Assembly: GCF_001729245.1 (NCBI RefSeq)
Contig: NZ_CP015217.1
Coordinates: 733,501-797,500, forward strand
DNA: 64,000 nucleotides
From: Leptospira tipperaryensis
GTDB taxonomy: Bacteria > Spirochaetota > Leptospiria > Leptospirales > Leptospiraceae
Direction of reading: 5' to 3'
Part shown: in pieces, positions 20,910 to 29,671 of the stretch
Numbering within the stretch: position 1 is the stretch's first letter
Layout: every line of letters starts with the position of its first letter
Program-made: the position numbers and the translations under genes
Notes under the pieces: generated by a model
Database searches by the model: none
What the model was told of the DNA's origin: nothing
The model's input: the letters and a program-made list of their open reading frames with translations, nothing else

Positions 20910-21875
20910 ATGCCGCCTTATGAGAAAGAACCCTTTCCAGGATTGTTTACGATCGACTGCGATTATATTTTTCCCGGCGTGGCTTGCGCGTATCTAGTCG
21001 TCGAGGGAAACGAAGCCGCCTTTGTCGAAAACAATACCAATCACGCGGTTCCGATTCTTCTGGAAGAATTGGAAAAAGCAGGTCGCAAACCCGAGGACGT
21101 AAAATACATCATCGTCACTCACGTTCACCTCGATCACGCGGGTGGAACCGGGCTTCTTGCAAAACACTGTCCGAACGCGATCATTCTCGCGCACCCGAAA
21201 GCGGCGAAACATCTCATCTCACCCGAGAGGCTCATACAAAGTTCGATCCAAGTCTATGGAGAAGAGAATTTTCAAAAACTCTACGGAGAAATTCTTCCGG
21301 TTCCCGCGGATCGAGTGAAAAGTCCGGAAGACGGGGAAGAAATCCGGTGGGGTAGAAGAATATTCAAATTCTATTATACGCGCGGTCACGCAAATCATCA
21401 TTTTTGCATATACGATTCTCTGAGTAACGGAATTTTCACCGGGGATTCTTTCGGACTTGGATATAGAGAATTCGCAGTGGGAAAAAGTCCTGTCTTGTAT
21501 CCTTCCACGACTCCGACGGATTTCGATTCCGAAGAAGCGATGAATACGGTGGATACGATTCTTTCTACCGGAGCGGATAAGGCGTATCTCACTCACTTCG
21601 GAGTTTGGAAAGATCTGCCTGCCGGTGCGCGCCAGATGAAACAGGGACTTCACGCGATGCAAAACATTCTTTCCTCCGGCGAAAGATCCGGTCTCGAAGG
21701 GGAGCCCCTTTTAGAATTTTGCACGGGAAGAATTCGTTCTTATTTAGAAAGAGAAATTTCCACTCAAGGAATTGTTCTGGGAGAAAGGGAAGATATGCTT
21801 CTCGGGTTCGATTCTAAGATCAATGCCCAGGGTTTGGTATTTCAGATTGAGAGGAAAAAGCGAAAGAAGGTTTGA
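20910..21875 (+). CDS. MBL-fold metallo-hydrolase
   Basis: A 321-residue metallo-beta-lactamase-fold hydrolase. The dinuclear metal motif T-H-V-H-L-D-H-A-G-G is near residues 70-79, with later ligands in Y-T-R-G-H-A-N-H-H, T-G-D-S-F-G and Y-L-T-H-F-G. An AGGAGA site sits 7 or so bases before the ATG. There is no signal peptide, so it is cytoplasmic. It resembles glyoxalase II-like or lactonase-like members; the substrate cannot be assigned. It ends 80 bases before the peroxidase promoter region, so read-through is possible but that gene has its own operators. Confidence 0.88.
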   Translation: MPPYEKEPFPGLFTIDCDYIFPGVACAYLVVEGNEAAFVENNTNHAVPILLEELEKAGRKPEDVKYIIVTHVHLDHAGGTGLLAKHCPNAIILAHPKAAKHLISPERLIQSSIQVYGEENFQKLYGEILPVPADRVKSPEDGEEIRWGRRIFKFYYTRGHANHHFCIYDSLSNGIFTGDSFGLGYREFAVGKSPVLYPSTTPTDFDSEEAMNTVDTILSTGADKAYLTHFGVWKDLPAGARQMKQGLHAMQNILSSGERSGLEGEPLLEFCTGRIRSYLEREISTQGIVLGEREDMLLGFDSKINAQGLVFQIERKKRKKV

Positions 21876-21888
21876 AAAAGAATTGTCT

Positions 21889-21933
21889 TTTAGAATGATT
21901 CTAAATAGAATCTACTTTTAGAATCATTCTAAA
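21889..21933 (+). promoter_or_regulatory. Two PerR/Fur-type operator boxes
   Basis: TTAGAATGATTCTAA (21890-21904) and TTAGAATCATTCTAA (21918-21932) are perfect 7-1-7 inverted repeats, each extendable by one pair to 8-1-8, with centres 28 bases apart. They match the layout of PerR boxes (Bacillus consensus TTATAATNATTATAA). They lie 22-67 bases before the start of a cytochrome c peroxidase, a class of gene controlled by PerR in pathogenic Leptospira. Two sites suggest tight repression relieved by peroxide. Confidence 0.8.
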
Positions 21934-21955
21934 TTAAATAGAAAGAGGAACTGGT

Positions 21956-22945
21956 ATGAAAAAATCTACATTGGGGGCCCTGTTCTTGGTGCTCCTCGGA
22001 ACCGTTTTGGTGTCCTGTGGTCCGTCTGAAAAGACGAAGAAGCTAATCGAAGATTCCAAAAAGATCTTTGGAACGATTCCGGAAAAAGTTCCGGGAGGAG
22101 AAGGCGATACTCCGGAGCTGGTCCAACTGGGAGAAAAGTTATACTTTGAAAAGAGGCTCTCTGCGAATGATACCCAGGCTTGTAATTCTTGTCACAACGT
22201 GGCGGGAAAGGGCGCGGGCGTGGACAATCTTCCCACTTCTCCAGGAGCGTTTGGGAAGAATGGGGACAGAAATTCTCCAACCGTTTTGAACGCAGGTTTT
22301 CACCTCGCTCAGTTTTGGGACGGAAGAGCGAAGGATTTGAAAGAACAAGCGAAAGGCCCGATCTTAAACCCTGTGGAAATGGCGATGCCGTCCGCGGCTG
22401 AGGTCGAAAAGAAAATCGGAGCGATTGCCGAATACCAAGACCTTTTCGTGAAAGCCTTTCCTAAGGATGAAAAGAAAATCACCTATGAAAATCTCGCCGG
22501 GGCGATCGCCGCTTTCGAGAGAACTCTCGTAACAAAAGACCGTTTTGACGATTTTCAGAAAGGAGATCACAAAGCCCTTTCTTCCGAAGAACAAGAAGGT
22601 CTGGAGAAGTTTTTAGCGACCGGTTGTACGGCTTGTCACGTCGGTCCTCTTTTCGGAGGAAATTCTTTCCGAAAACTGGGTCAGGTGAATCCGTACGAAA
22701 ATACTACGGACAAAGGCCGTGTCGCTGTGACGAAGAATCCGGCCGATGCTTTTGTGTTTAAAGTTCCGTCTCTTAGAAATATCGCCATCACCGGTCCTTA
22801 TTTTCATGATGGGAAAGTCGCTACTCTGGAAGAAGCCGTGAAAAAGATGGCTCATCTTCAGCTTGGAAAAGACCTTTCGGATTCCGATACAAAGTCGATT
22901 GTAACTTTCTTGAAGGCGTTGACCGATAAGAACCGGTCTAATTAA
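21956..22945 (+). CDS. ccp: Di-heme cytochrome c peroxidase, lipoprotein form
   Basis: A 329-residue periplasmic peroxidase reducing H2O2 with electrons from cytochromes. A signal peptide ends in the lipobox V-L-V-S-C (Cys21), so it is probably membrane-anchored. There are two c-type heme sites: C-N-S-C-H (76-80) and C-T-A-C-H (224-228). Other family segments are L-G-E-K-L-Y-F-E-K-R-L-S, F-W-D-G-R-A and the C-terminal V-P-S-L-R-N-I-A-I-T-G-P-Y-F-H-D-G. An AGAGGA site precedes the ATG. It is monocistronic, with PerR-like boxes ahead and terminators behind. CCP/MauG family; the ordinary peroxidase assignment fits length and order. Confidence 0.93.
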   Translation: MKKSTLGALFLVLLGTVLVSCGPSEKTKKLIEDSKKIFGTIPEKVPGGEGDTPELVQLGEKLYFEKRLSANDTQACNSCHNVAGKGAGVDNLPTSPGAFGKNGDRNSPTVLNAGFHLAQFWDGRAKDLKEQAKGPILNPVEMAMPSAAEVEKKIGAIAEYQDLFVKAFPKDEKKITYENLAGAIAAFERTLVTKDRFDDFQKGDHKALSSEEQEGLEKFLATGCTACHVGPLFGGNSFRKLGQVNPYENTTDKGRVAVTKNPADAFVFKVPSLRNIAITGPYFHDGKVATLEEAVKKMAHLQLGKDLSDSDTKSIVTFLKALTDKNRSN

Positions 22946-22974
22946 CTGGACTTACAGAATTGAAACCTATTCAG

Positions 22975-23010
22975 CCGGCGGTTGCTAACGCGATTGGCCG
23001 GTCTTTTTTT
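22975..23010 (+). terminator. Rho-independent terminator of the peroxidase gene
   Basis: CCGGC (22975-22979) pairs with GCCGG (22997-23001), followed by TC and seven Ts (23004-23010). The stem is short but the position, 30 bases after the stop, and the T-tract are good. Confidence 0.6.
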
Positions 23011-23043
23011 GTCCTCAGGATTTTGCCGTCTTTTGGATGAATT

Positions 23044-23173
23044 TGTGGGAACTCCCCGTCTTTGACCTCGGGGATTTACCTGAAGAGGCGGGGCTTTTTT
23101 AGAGAAAAGTGTGAGTTCCTACTTTTTCAAAGTCCACGGAAGAATTGTGACTTCCAAGGAATGTGGGAACTCC
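23044..23173. repeat. Intergenic repeat words (TGTGGGAACTCC)
   Basis: TGTGGGAACTCC occurs at 23044-23055 and 23162-23173, and the near-complementary TGTGAGTTCCTAC at 23110-23122. A related word recurs at 32455-32467 in another gene-free spacer. This suggests a dispersed non-coding repeat. Confidence 0.5.
23054..23100 (+). terminator. Second hairpin with T-run
   Basis: CCCCG (23054-23058) pairs with CGGGG (23089-23093), followed by C and six Ts. An internal CGGGG offers an alternative fold. It may be part of an interspersed intergenic repeat and not a dedicated terminator. Confidence 0.4.
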
Positions 23174-23220
23174 CCCGAAAATCTGAGGTTCTACTCTTGA
23201 ACCCGCCTTTCTAAAAGAAT

Positions 23221-23622
23221 TCAGGAAGTTTTTTTCTTCAAACCGGACAAACCCTTTCCGGAAGTATCCGCGTTTTCCAAGAGTTCCCGCAAATCTTTCG
23301 GAAGAGGAAGGGACGCGAGAATCGGAACATTCGCTCCGCCCGTATTTCCGACCGGGACTCGATTGAAAAGAGATCCAAATCCTCCGACGGCAAGACGCAA
23401 GAGTTGTCCGAAAAATTCTTTTCCGTTTCCGGTTCGAACCGCAAAGACCAGCATTCTAAAATGAATCCCAGTGTGCGAAATCGGATGGTATTGACCGATC
23501 AAATGTGCCCTTTCTAAAAACTTCCAGGCATCTTTCCAATCTCCCGTTTCCAACTTTGATCGATAAGATGCAAGTTCTTGCATGTAGGCGGTTTTGAAAT
23601 CTTTCGGCATTCTAAAATTCAT
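23221..23622 (-). CDS. DUF3703-family protein
   Basis: About 133 residues from the ATG at 23622 (or 129 from the ATG at 23610). The longer upstream frame covers the end of the nucleotidyltransferase gene and is not credible. The core W-K-F-L-E-R-A-H-L-I-G-Q, then H-P-I-S-H-T-G-I-H-F-R-M-L, with its spaced histidines, matches the DUF3703 pattern; R-V-P-V-G-N-T-G-G-A-N-V follows. The histidines suggest metal binding, but the function is unknown. The basic tail ends L-K-K-K-T-S. It follows the nucleotidyltransferase gene by 65 bases on the same strand. Confidence 0.75.
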   Translation of the reverse strand: MNFRMPKDFKTAYMQELASYRSKLETGDWKDAWKFLERAHLIGQYHPISHTGIHFRMLVFAVRTGNGKEFFGQLLRLAVGGFGSLFNRVPVGNTGGANVPILASLPLPKDLRELLENADTSGKGLSGLKKKTS

Positions 23623-23687
23623 CTTGTTGCTCTGACTGATTTTATTTGTTTTGTGCGACTGAATAAAAATCGTTTGAAAGAAGTATA

Positions 23688-24035
23688 TTACAAAATAGGA
23701 ATCATCTCTGCAAAAACCGTTTTCCAAAAACCGGGATATTGGCTTTGTTCTTGGATTTTTTGCCATTCTTCTTCCGTATAAACGAATAAGTTCCATTCGA
23801 CGGGGAGTCGTAGAAGTTCCGGAAAGAGTTCCTGTCTTTTTAAAAAAGGAAGATCCGTTTTTGCAATCACGATCAGATCGACGTCGCTATAGGCGTGCTG
23901 CGAATTTCTTGCGACGCTTCCGAATAGAAACGTCTTGATTACTTTTTCCCGAAGGGCAGATTGAATATTTTGGATCAGTTCTTCTCGACTCATTCCGCCG
24001 AGAGGATTTCTTTTTGGAAAAACGATCACGCTCAT
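23688..24035 (-). CDS. MNT-type nucleotidyltransferase (antitoxin-like)
   Basis: A 115-residue minimal nucleotidyltransferase from the ATG at 24035. The active-site pattern G-S-V-A-R, then S-D-V-D-L-I-V-I, is intact. The upstream frame extension overlaps a separate gene and is rejected. In HEPN/MNT modules the MNT protein is the antitoxin and in characterised pairs adenylylates the HEPN ribonuclease. Here a truncated HEPN frame lies 25 bases upstream, so this looks like the surviving half of a broken toxin-antitoxin pair. No clear Shine-Dalgarno; translation may be coupled. Confidence 0.85.
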   Translation of the reverse strand: MSVIVFPKRNPLGGMSREELIQNIQSALREKVIKTFLFGSVARNSQHAYSDVDLIVIAKTDLPFLKRQELFPELLRLPVEWNLFVYTEEEWQKIQEQSQYPGFWKTVFAEMIPIL

Positions 24036-24060
24036 CTGAGTTTTTCTTTTACGATGCGAA

Positions 24061-24213
24061 TCAATGTTTCCGCAAATGAGAAGGCGCTTTTTCTCCCACT
24101 TGCTGGCAGACAAAACAAGTTTGCGCAAAAAAACCCGATTGTAAAGAAGCTTCCGCCCATTCCAAATCTCTTTCGGCTTGGGCGAGCCAGTCTTTCCATC
24201 TCGGGTTTTGCAT
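24061..24213 (-). pseudogene. Truncated HEPN-domain toxin gene
   Basis: An ATG at 24213 opens a 50-codon frame: W-K-D-W-L-A-Q-A-E-R-D-L-E-W-A, then F-A-Q-T-C-F-V-C-Q-Q-V-G-E-K-A, ending at TGA 24063-24061. The first helices match HEPN proteins (A-x-x-D-L-x-x-A and C-x-x-Q-Q-x-x-E-K-A). The family normally runs to 110-130 residues and carries R-x4-6-H in its C-terminal half, which is missing. It sits directly before an MNT gene, the standard HEPN/MNT order. Most likely inactive through truncation. Confidence 0.7.
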
Positions 24214-24219
24214 GGTTGT

Positions 24220-25500
<1,281 letters not shown>

Positions 25501-25616
25501 ACCGATAGGGAACCTCAGAGAATGGTATGCGTCAATTCTTCTAATTTCGGGAACGTTGATTTTTCCCGTTTCTTCTGGACAAAACTTAGGGGTCGGCTTT
25601 CCTTCTCGCATTTCCT

Positions 25617-26714
25617 ATGCACCCGATTTTAGCTCCGGATTTATTCTGGCTCGGCCTCCAATTTTTGATCCAACTCGGCCCGGGTTATTGTATTCTTCTT
25701 TTTTTCGTCGAGTTAGCCAAACACAAGCGAGGAGAAGAATTTACAGGGATGTTTTTCTTGGCTCTTCTCATGGCCTCCGTGGAATCTCGGATCGGCTTTG
25801 TTTCGATCCCCGGAACGGGGGCTTATCCTTTTCTCTGGATCTTCTTTTTTTCCTCTCTTCTCGCGATGGGCCCGGCGCTTCTTCTCGTGAGCGGGAGAAT
25901 GTTGCAATTTGTCCTGGAAAAAAAGATCCCCCTAAAGAGACATTTTTTTCCTGCCTATCTCGCGATTCTCTGTGAGTTGATCTTTTTTCTTTCACCCGTG
26001 GGTTCGAGGTCGGAACTCATCCAGGATGCGTTTGTAAATCGCGGAAAAAGTCCGATTTCCCTTTTGATCGGAATCGGATATCTTCACCTAACATTCTATT
26101 GTTTTTATTCCGTTTATCTTTTTTGGAAATCGTTTCGGGAGATCGACTTTCATCTTTCCAGGCTCGCGTCTTGGATTCTTTTGATCACGATTTCCGCGGT
26201 ACAACTTTCGGGAATCGGATTCTATTTGGATTTTCCGAATCTTTTCGTCCTTGCTTCGATCTTAATGACTTTTGGAAACGGACTCGTCTTTGTGTTCACG
26301 GCGCGATATCCGAACTTCTTCAATTCTCTAAAGTTAGAATTACAACAGAAGAGATACGAGAAAACGCAGCTCGGTGGACTCAACTTGGATGCGATTCGAA
26401 CCCGTCTGAACGAACTCATGGAAGAGGAAAGAATCTATCGGGACGAAGAACTTCGAATGCAAGACCTCGCGGAAAAACTTCTTATAACACCGCATCAGCT
26501 TTCCAGGATTCTTAACGAGTTGTATGAAAAGAATTTCAACGAGTTCGTCAATGGATATCGAGTGAAAGAAGCCAAAAAGATTCTTTTGGAAGAACCCGAG
26601 AAGACGATCCTTTCGATCGGGTTTGAGGTCGGTTTCAATACAAAGTCTACGTTCAACGCGCAATTCTTAAAAATCGCTGGAATGACTCCCGCGGAGTGGA
26701 GAAAAAAAATCTAA
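25617..26714 (+). CDS. Membrane-anchored AraC-family regulator
   Basis: A 365-residue protein. The first 230 or so residues form about seven hydrophobic helices (for example G-P-G-Y-C-I-L-L-F-F-V and L-A-S-W-I-L-L-I-T-I-S-A). A linker (about 235-265) leads to a C-terminal AraC helix-turn-helix pair: L-A-E-K-L-L-I-T-P-H-Q-L-S-R-I-L-N-E and I-G-F-E-V-G-F-N-T-K-S-T-F-N. This architecture recurs in Leptospira and suggests direct sensing at the membrane by a DNA-binding protein. The nearest candidates for control are gltA (divergent) and the M24 peptidase gene downstream. Confidence 0.88.
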   Translation: MHPILAPDLFWLGLQFLIQLGPGYCILLFFVELAKHKRGEEFTGMFFLALLMASVESRIGFVSIPGTGAYPFLWIFFFSSLLAMGPALLLVSGRMLQFVLEKKIPLKRHFFPAYLAILCELIFFLSPVGSRSELIQDAFVNRGKSPISLLIGIGYLHLTFYCFYSVYLFWKSFREIDFHLSRLASWILLITISAVQLSGIGFYLDFPNLFVLASILMTFGNGLVFVFTARYPNFFNSLKLELQQKRYEKTQLGGLNLDAIRTRLNELMEEERIYRDEELRMQDLAEKLLITPHQLSRILNELYEKNFNEFVNGYRVKEAKKILLEEPEKTILSIGFEVGFNTKSTFNAQFLKIAGMTPAEWRKKI

Positions 26715-26751
26715 AAATCGGTAGTAAATCATAAGATCGGACGATTACTCC

Positions 26752-26767
26752 TGTAACATGCGTTACA
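26752..26767 (+). promoter_or_regulatory. Operator-like inverted repeat before the M24 peptidase gene
   Basis: TGTAAC (26752-26757) and GTTACA (26762-26767) form a perfect 6-4-6 inverted repeat 47 bases before the start at 26814. The shape fits TetR-family or similar dimeric regulators. Confidence 0.45.
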
Positions 26768-26813
26768 ATCTCCAAACCGAACCGGCGTCCAAGAGTTCGA
26801 GAGGAGAGGAAGA

Positions 26814-27785
26814 ATGTCTCGTGAGTATTATACATCTGCGGATCTAAACGATTTTAAGAATGTGCAAAAACTTGCATACGATGCGGTGGAGTGGGTCCGC
26901 GAACGTCTCGTAGAAGGGATGACCGAAAAAACAGCCGCTTCTCTCATCGATTCTTATATCTACGAAAGGGGCGGAAAGAATTTCTTTCATTACGGATTTG
27001 CGTGGTTCGGAGACAGGACCTGCTTTCGAGGATTTAGAAGACCTCTCACTTGGAAACGAATCGGAGGAGACGGACTTCTTCCTCACTTTGGATTTCAGTT
27101 TCAACCTTCCAATCGAAAGTTAAAAGAGGGAATGGCGGTGATCTTAGACGTTGCGCCTAACGTGAAAGGTGTGACCGCCGACGTGGGATATTCTTTTGCA
27201 TTTGGAAAAAACGCGGAAGTAGAACAGGGACGCAAGGATCTCAAAGAATTTAGAACTCTTATCTTAGAATTGGTTCTCGCTGAAAAAAACATGGGCGAGA
27301 TCTATCAAGCCTGCGACGATCTCATCCACGATCTCGGTTATTCCAACTGTCATACGATTTATCCCAACGGAGTTCTCGGTCATAAAGTAGGAAAGGTTCC
27401 GGCCTCGAGTTTTCCGGCGGGAAGACTTCTCGGTTTTCCACCTCAGACTTTTCTCTACTTGGTTCCACAAATTCTCAAAGGAATCTTCGCTCCTTCTTCC
27501 AACGCTTCTCCACTCTGGGGAGAATTTACAAAGTCTCGAGTGGACGCGGGGCTCTGGGCCGTCGAACCTCATATCGGAAAGATTCATTTTGGTTCGAGAG
27601 CGGAGGAAAGTTTCGGAGTGAAATGGGAAGAGATCTTAGTCGTAAGCGATTCCGATGCATTCTGGCTGGATGAAAATCTTCCTCACGTTCGTTTCTGGAA
27701 AGAAGAGGAAAAGAAAAAATTAAGGAAGGTTTCCTCTCTTCCTAAAACAAAAAAGCAATCGAAGCTCAGAATAGGGGCGGCTTAA
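26814..27785 (+). CDS. M24-family metallopeptidase-like protein
   Basis: A 323-residue pita-bread-fold protein related to methionine aminopeptidase and proline dipeptidase. Metal ligands appear in V-I-L-D-V-A-P-N and V-T-A-D-V-G-Y-S-F (two Asp), G-V-L-G-H-K-V-G (His) and A-V-E-P-H-I-G (Glu). The C-terminal K-W-E-E-I-L-V-V supplies the last Glu. The central insert with W and F residues is unlike standard Map, so the substrate is uncertain and it may not be a peptidase. A GAGAGGA site precedes the ATG. The basic tail after residue 295 is probably disordered. Confidence 0.82.
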   Translation: MSREYYTSADLNDFKNVQKLAYDAVEWVRERLVEGMTEKTAASLIDSYIYERGGKNFFHYGFAWFGDRTCFRGFRRPLTWKRIGGDGLLPHFGFQFQPSNRKLKEGMAVILDVAPNVKGVTADVGYSFAFGKNAEVEQGRKDLKEFRTLILELVLAEKNMGEIYQACDDLIHDLGYSNCHTIYPNGVLGHKVGKVPASSFPAGRLLGFPPQTFLYLVPQILKGIFAPSSNASPLWGEFTKSRVDAGLWAVEPHIGKIHFGSRAEESFGVKWEEILVVSDSDAFWLDENLPHVRFWKEEEKKKLRKVSSLPKTKKQSKLRIGAA

Positions 27786-27861
27786 TACTTTTGTAAAACG
27801 GGGCCATCCACTTCTATTTCTCGGAAATGATTTTTGCCAATCGAAACGATAAAACAGAAAA

Positions 27862-27875
27862 TTAGAATATTCTAA
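27862..27875 (+). promoter_or_regulatory. 14-bp palindrome upstream of the PF10118 operon
   Basis: TTAGAATATTCTAA is a perfect palindrome 24 bases before the ATG at 27900. Its half-sites equal those of the PerR-like boxes, but without the central base, so the spacing differs. The same 14-mer also occurs inside two coding regions (near 30080 and 35300), so chance is possible. Confidence 0.3.
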
Positions 27876-27899
27876 AATAACAAAGCGAACGGAAGAATT

Positions 27900-28730
27900 A
27901 TGAACAAGATCGAAAAGCCGGATTATCCGGTTCGAAAGCCCAGGTTTCAATTTTCGGAAAACGTCCCGAAACACTGGTGTGGAGGGAACGCTTCCCTCAC
28001 TCATGTTTTGAACGCGTGGACGATCCTTTTTCCGGAAGGAGAAAAATACTTTATACGGACGATTCAGAAATACATTCCCAAACTCAAAGAGGGAAAGGTG
28101 AAAAGAAACGCGATCGCCTTCGTGGGCCAGGAAGCTCAACACGCGGGAGAGCACAAAAAATTTTGGCAGAATCTCAAAGACCAAGGCTACCGCTTTGAAG
28201 GTTTTATGAATTTTGTTGTTTGGTTTGCCTTCGGTCTTCTGGAAAAACTTTTTTCCGAAAGAATGAATATGGCCGCCGTTGCGGGCTTGGAGCACTACAC
28301 GTCTCTTGTCGCGGATCTGGGATTACGAAGCGGACTTCTCAAACCGGCTCATCCGGAAATGAGAAGACTTTTCGAATGGCACGCGGCCGAAGAATTGGAA
28401 CACAAGTCGGCTGCCTTTGACGTCTTGAAAGAGGTCACTCAAAGTTATTGGATCCGAGTGATAGGAATGTGTATCGCGTCCGCCATATTTTTTACGTTTA
28501 CGTTTATCGCGGTTTTGTTATTCCTCTGGCAGGATGGAATTCTTTTTCGAATTCAAACTCAGAAAGAATTGTTTCAACTTCTCTTTACAAAGGAGAAGGT
28601 TTTGCCTTTGACGATGCGAGCAGCGTTTCGATATTTTAGGTTTTCCTTTCATCCGGACGAAGAGGACAATCTCTACTTAGCGAAAGAAATTTTTTCATCA
28701 CAAGAACACCAATACAGAGAAGCGATATGA
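27900..28730 (+). CDS. PF10118-type metal-dependent hydrolase-like protein
   Basis: A 276-residue helical protein. Two metal-site-like motifs, Q-E-A-Q-H-A-G-E-H (about 78-86) and W-H-A-A-E-E-L-E-H-K, have the E-x-x-H spacing of ferritin-like diiron enzymes; an extra G-L-E-H-Y lies between. A hydrophobic segment near 195-220 could insert in the membrane. The family is annotated as predicted metal-dependent hydrolase; no reaction is established as far as I know. It overlaps the following SDR gene by ATGA, so they are translationally coupled, suggesting joint action on a lipid-like substrate. Confidence 0.82.
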   Translation: MNKIEKPDYPVRKPRFQFSENVPKHWCGGNASLTHVLNAWTILFPEGEKYFIRTIQKYIPKLKEGKVKRNAIAFVGQEAQHAGEHKKFWQNLKDQGYRFEGFMNFVVWFAFGLLEKLFSERMNMAAVAGLEHYTSLVADLGLRSGLLKPAHPEMRRLFEWHAAEELEHKSAAFDVLKEVTQSYWIRVIGMCIASAIFFTFTFIAVLLFLWQDGILFRIQTQKELFQLLFTKEKVLPLTMRAAFRYFRFSFHPDEEDNLYLAKEIFSSQEHQYREAI

Positions 28731-29551
28731 GCAAATTGAAAGATAAAACGATTTTAATCACCGGAGCCAACGGAGGTTTCGGAAGAGAACTTACCAAACA
28801 ACTTTTGGAAAAAGGGGCCAACTTGATTCTTACGGATCTCAAGGCTCCTCTCACGGACGCGGATTTTTATCTGCAGAGAAAGTGGATCGAAAACTATAAA
28901 AATGGTTCTCATCCTTCCTACGTTGGGAAAATTCTCGGAAGTTTTTCCGGAGACTTACAAACGCAAGAAGGTTGTAAGGACGTTTATCAAAATACGTTGA
29001 AAATTTCTCCGAAGGGAGTCGATGTGTTGATCAACAACGCGGGACTCGCTTTCAAAGGCGGGCTTCTGGACGTTCCCGATAAAAATTGGAATCTGATCCT
29101 GGATGTAAATCTGTACGCACCGATTCACCTGAGTCGTTTGTTCGTTCCTGCGATGTTGGAAAGAAAACAAGGACAGATCGTAAATCTTTCTTCGGTCGCG
29201 GGTCACGTCGCTGCGGGAGAACTGATCTACTATTCCATTTCTAAGTTTGGAATTCGTGCGATGGGAGAAGCGATGGACGCGGATCTTCGCAAGAAGGGAG
29301 TCGCGGTTACAAACGTATATCCGTTCTTTGCGGACACAGGAATTCTCAAGTCGCAACAATTCGGAAAACAACAAGACATTCCGATGGGAATCGTAGACAG
29401 TCCGATTGCGGTTGTCAAAGCGATCGTGAAAGGAATGGAAAAACGAAAACTTCACGTTTTCCCGGGTATAAAATCCAAGACGATCAGTTTTTTCAGTCGT
29501 ATGACGCCGAATATCGTTCACAAAGTTACGAGTCTGAGCGATCGTTTCTAA
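28727..29551 (+). CDS. SDR-family oxidoreductase
   Basis: A 274-residue classical short-chain dehydrogenase. T-G-A-N-G-G-F-G-R-E cofactor loop near 13-22, N-N-A-G near 104, S-S-V and Y-Y-S-I-S-K for catalysis (about 150-170). An extra segment near 40-75, absent from minimal SDRs, holds aromatic residues. The C-terminus resembles membrane-peripheral lipid SDRs (S-K-T-I-S-F-F-S-R-M). It overlaps the preceding PF10118 gene by 4 bases and is followed by an epoxide-hydrolase-like gene 120 bases on. Confidence 0.92.
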   Translation: MSKLKDKTILITGANGGFGRELTKQLLEKGANLILTDLKAPLTDADFYLQRKWIENYKNGSHPSYVGKILGSFSGDLQTQEGCKDVYQNTLKISPKGVDVLINNAGLAFKGGLLDVPDKNWNLILDVNLYAPIHLSRLFVPAMLERKQGQIVNLSSVAGHVAAGELIYYSISKFGIRAMGEAMDADLRKKGVAVTNVYPFFADTGILKSQQFGKQQDIPMGIVDSPIAVVKAIVKGMEKRKLHVFPGIKSKTISFFSRMTPNIVHKVTSLSDRF

Positions 29552-29671
29552 GAATATTCCGTTTTTATTGTATAACTTCCCTTCTTGATTCTTCTGAAAG
29601 GAGGGAGGGAATAATTTTTTAAAAGCGCCGGACCTTTGTTATTCGAGGCCGGCGCCGTTGGAAGGAAAAGA

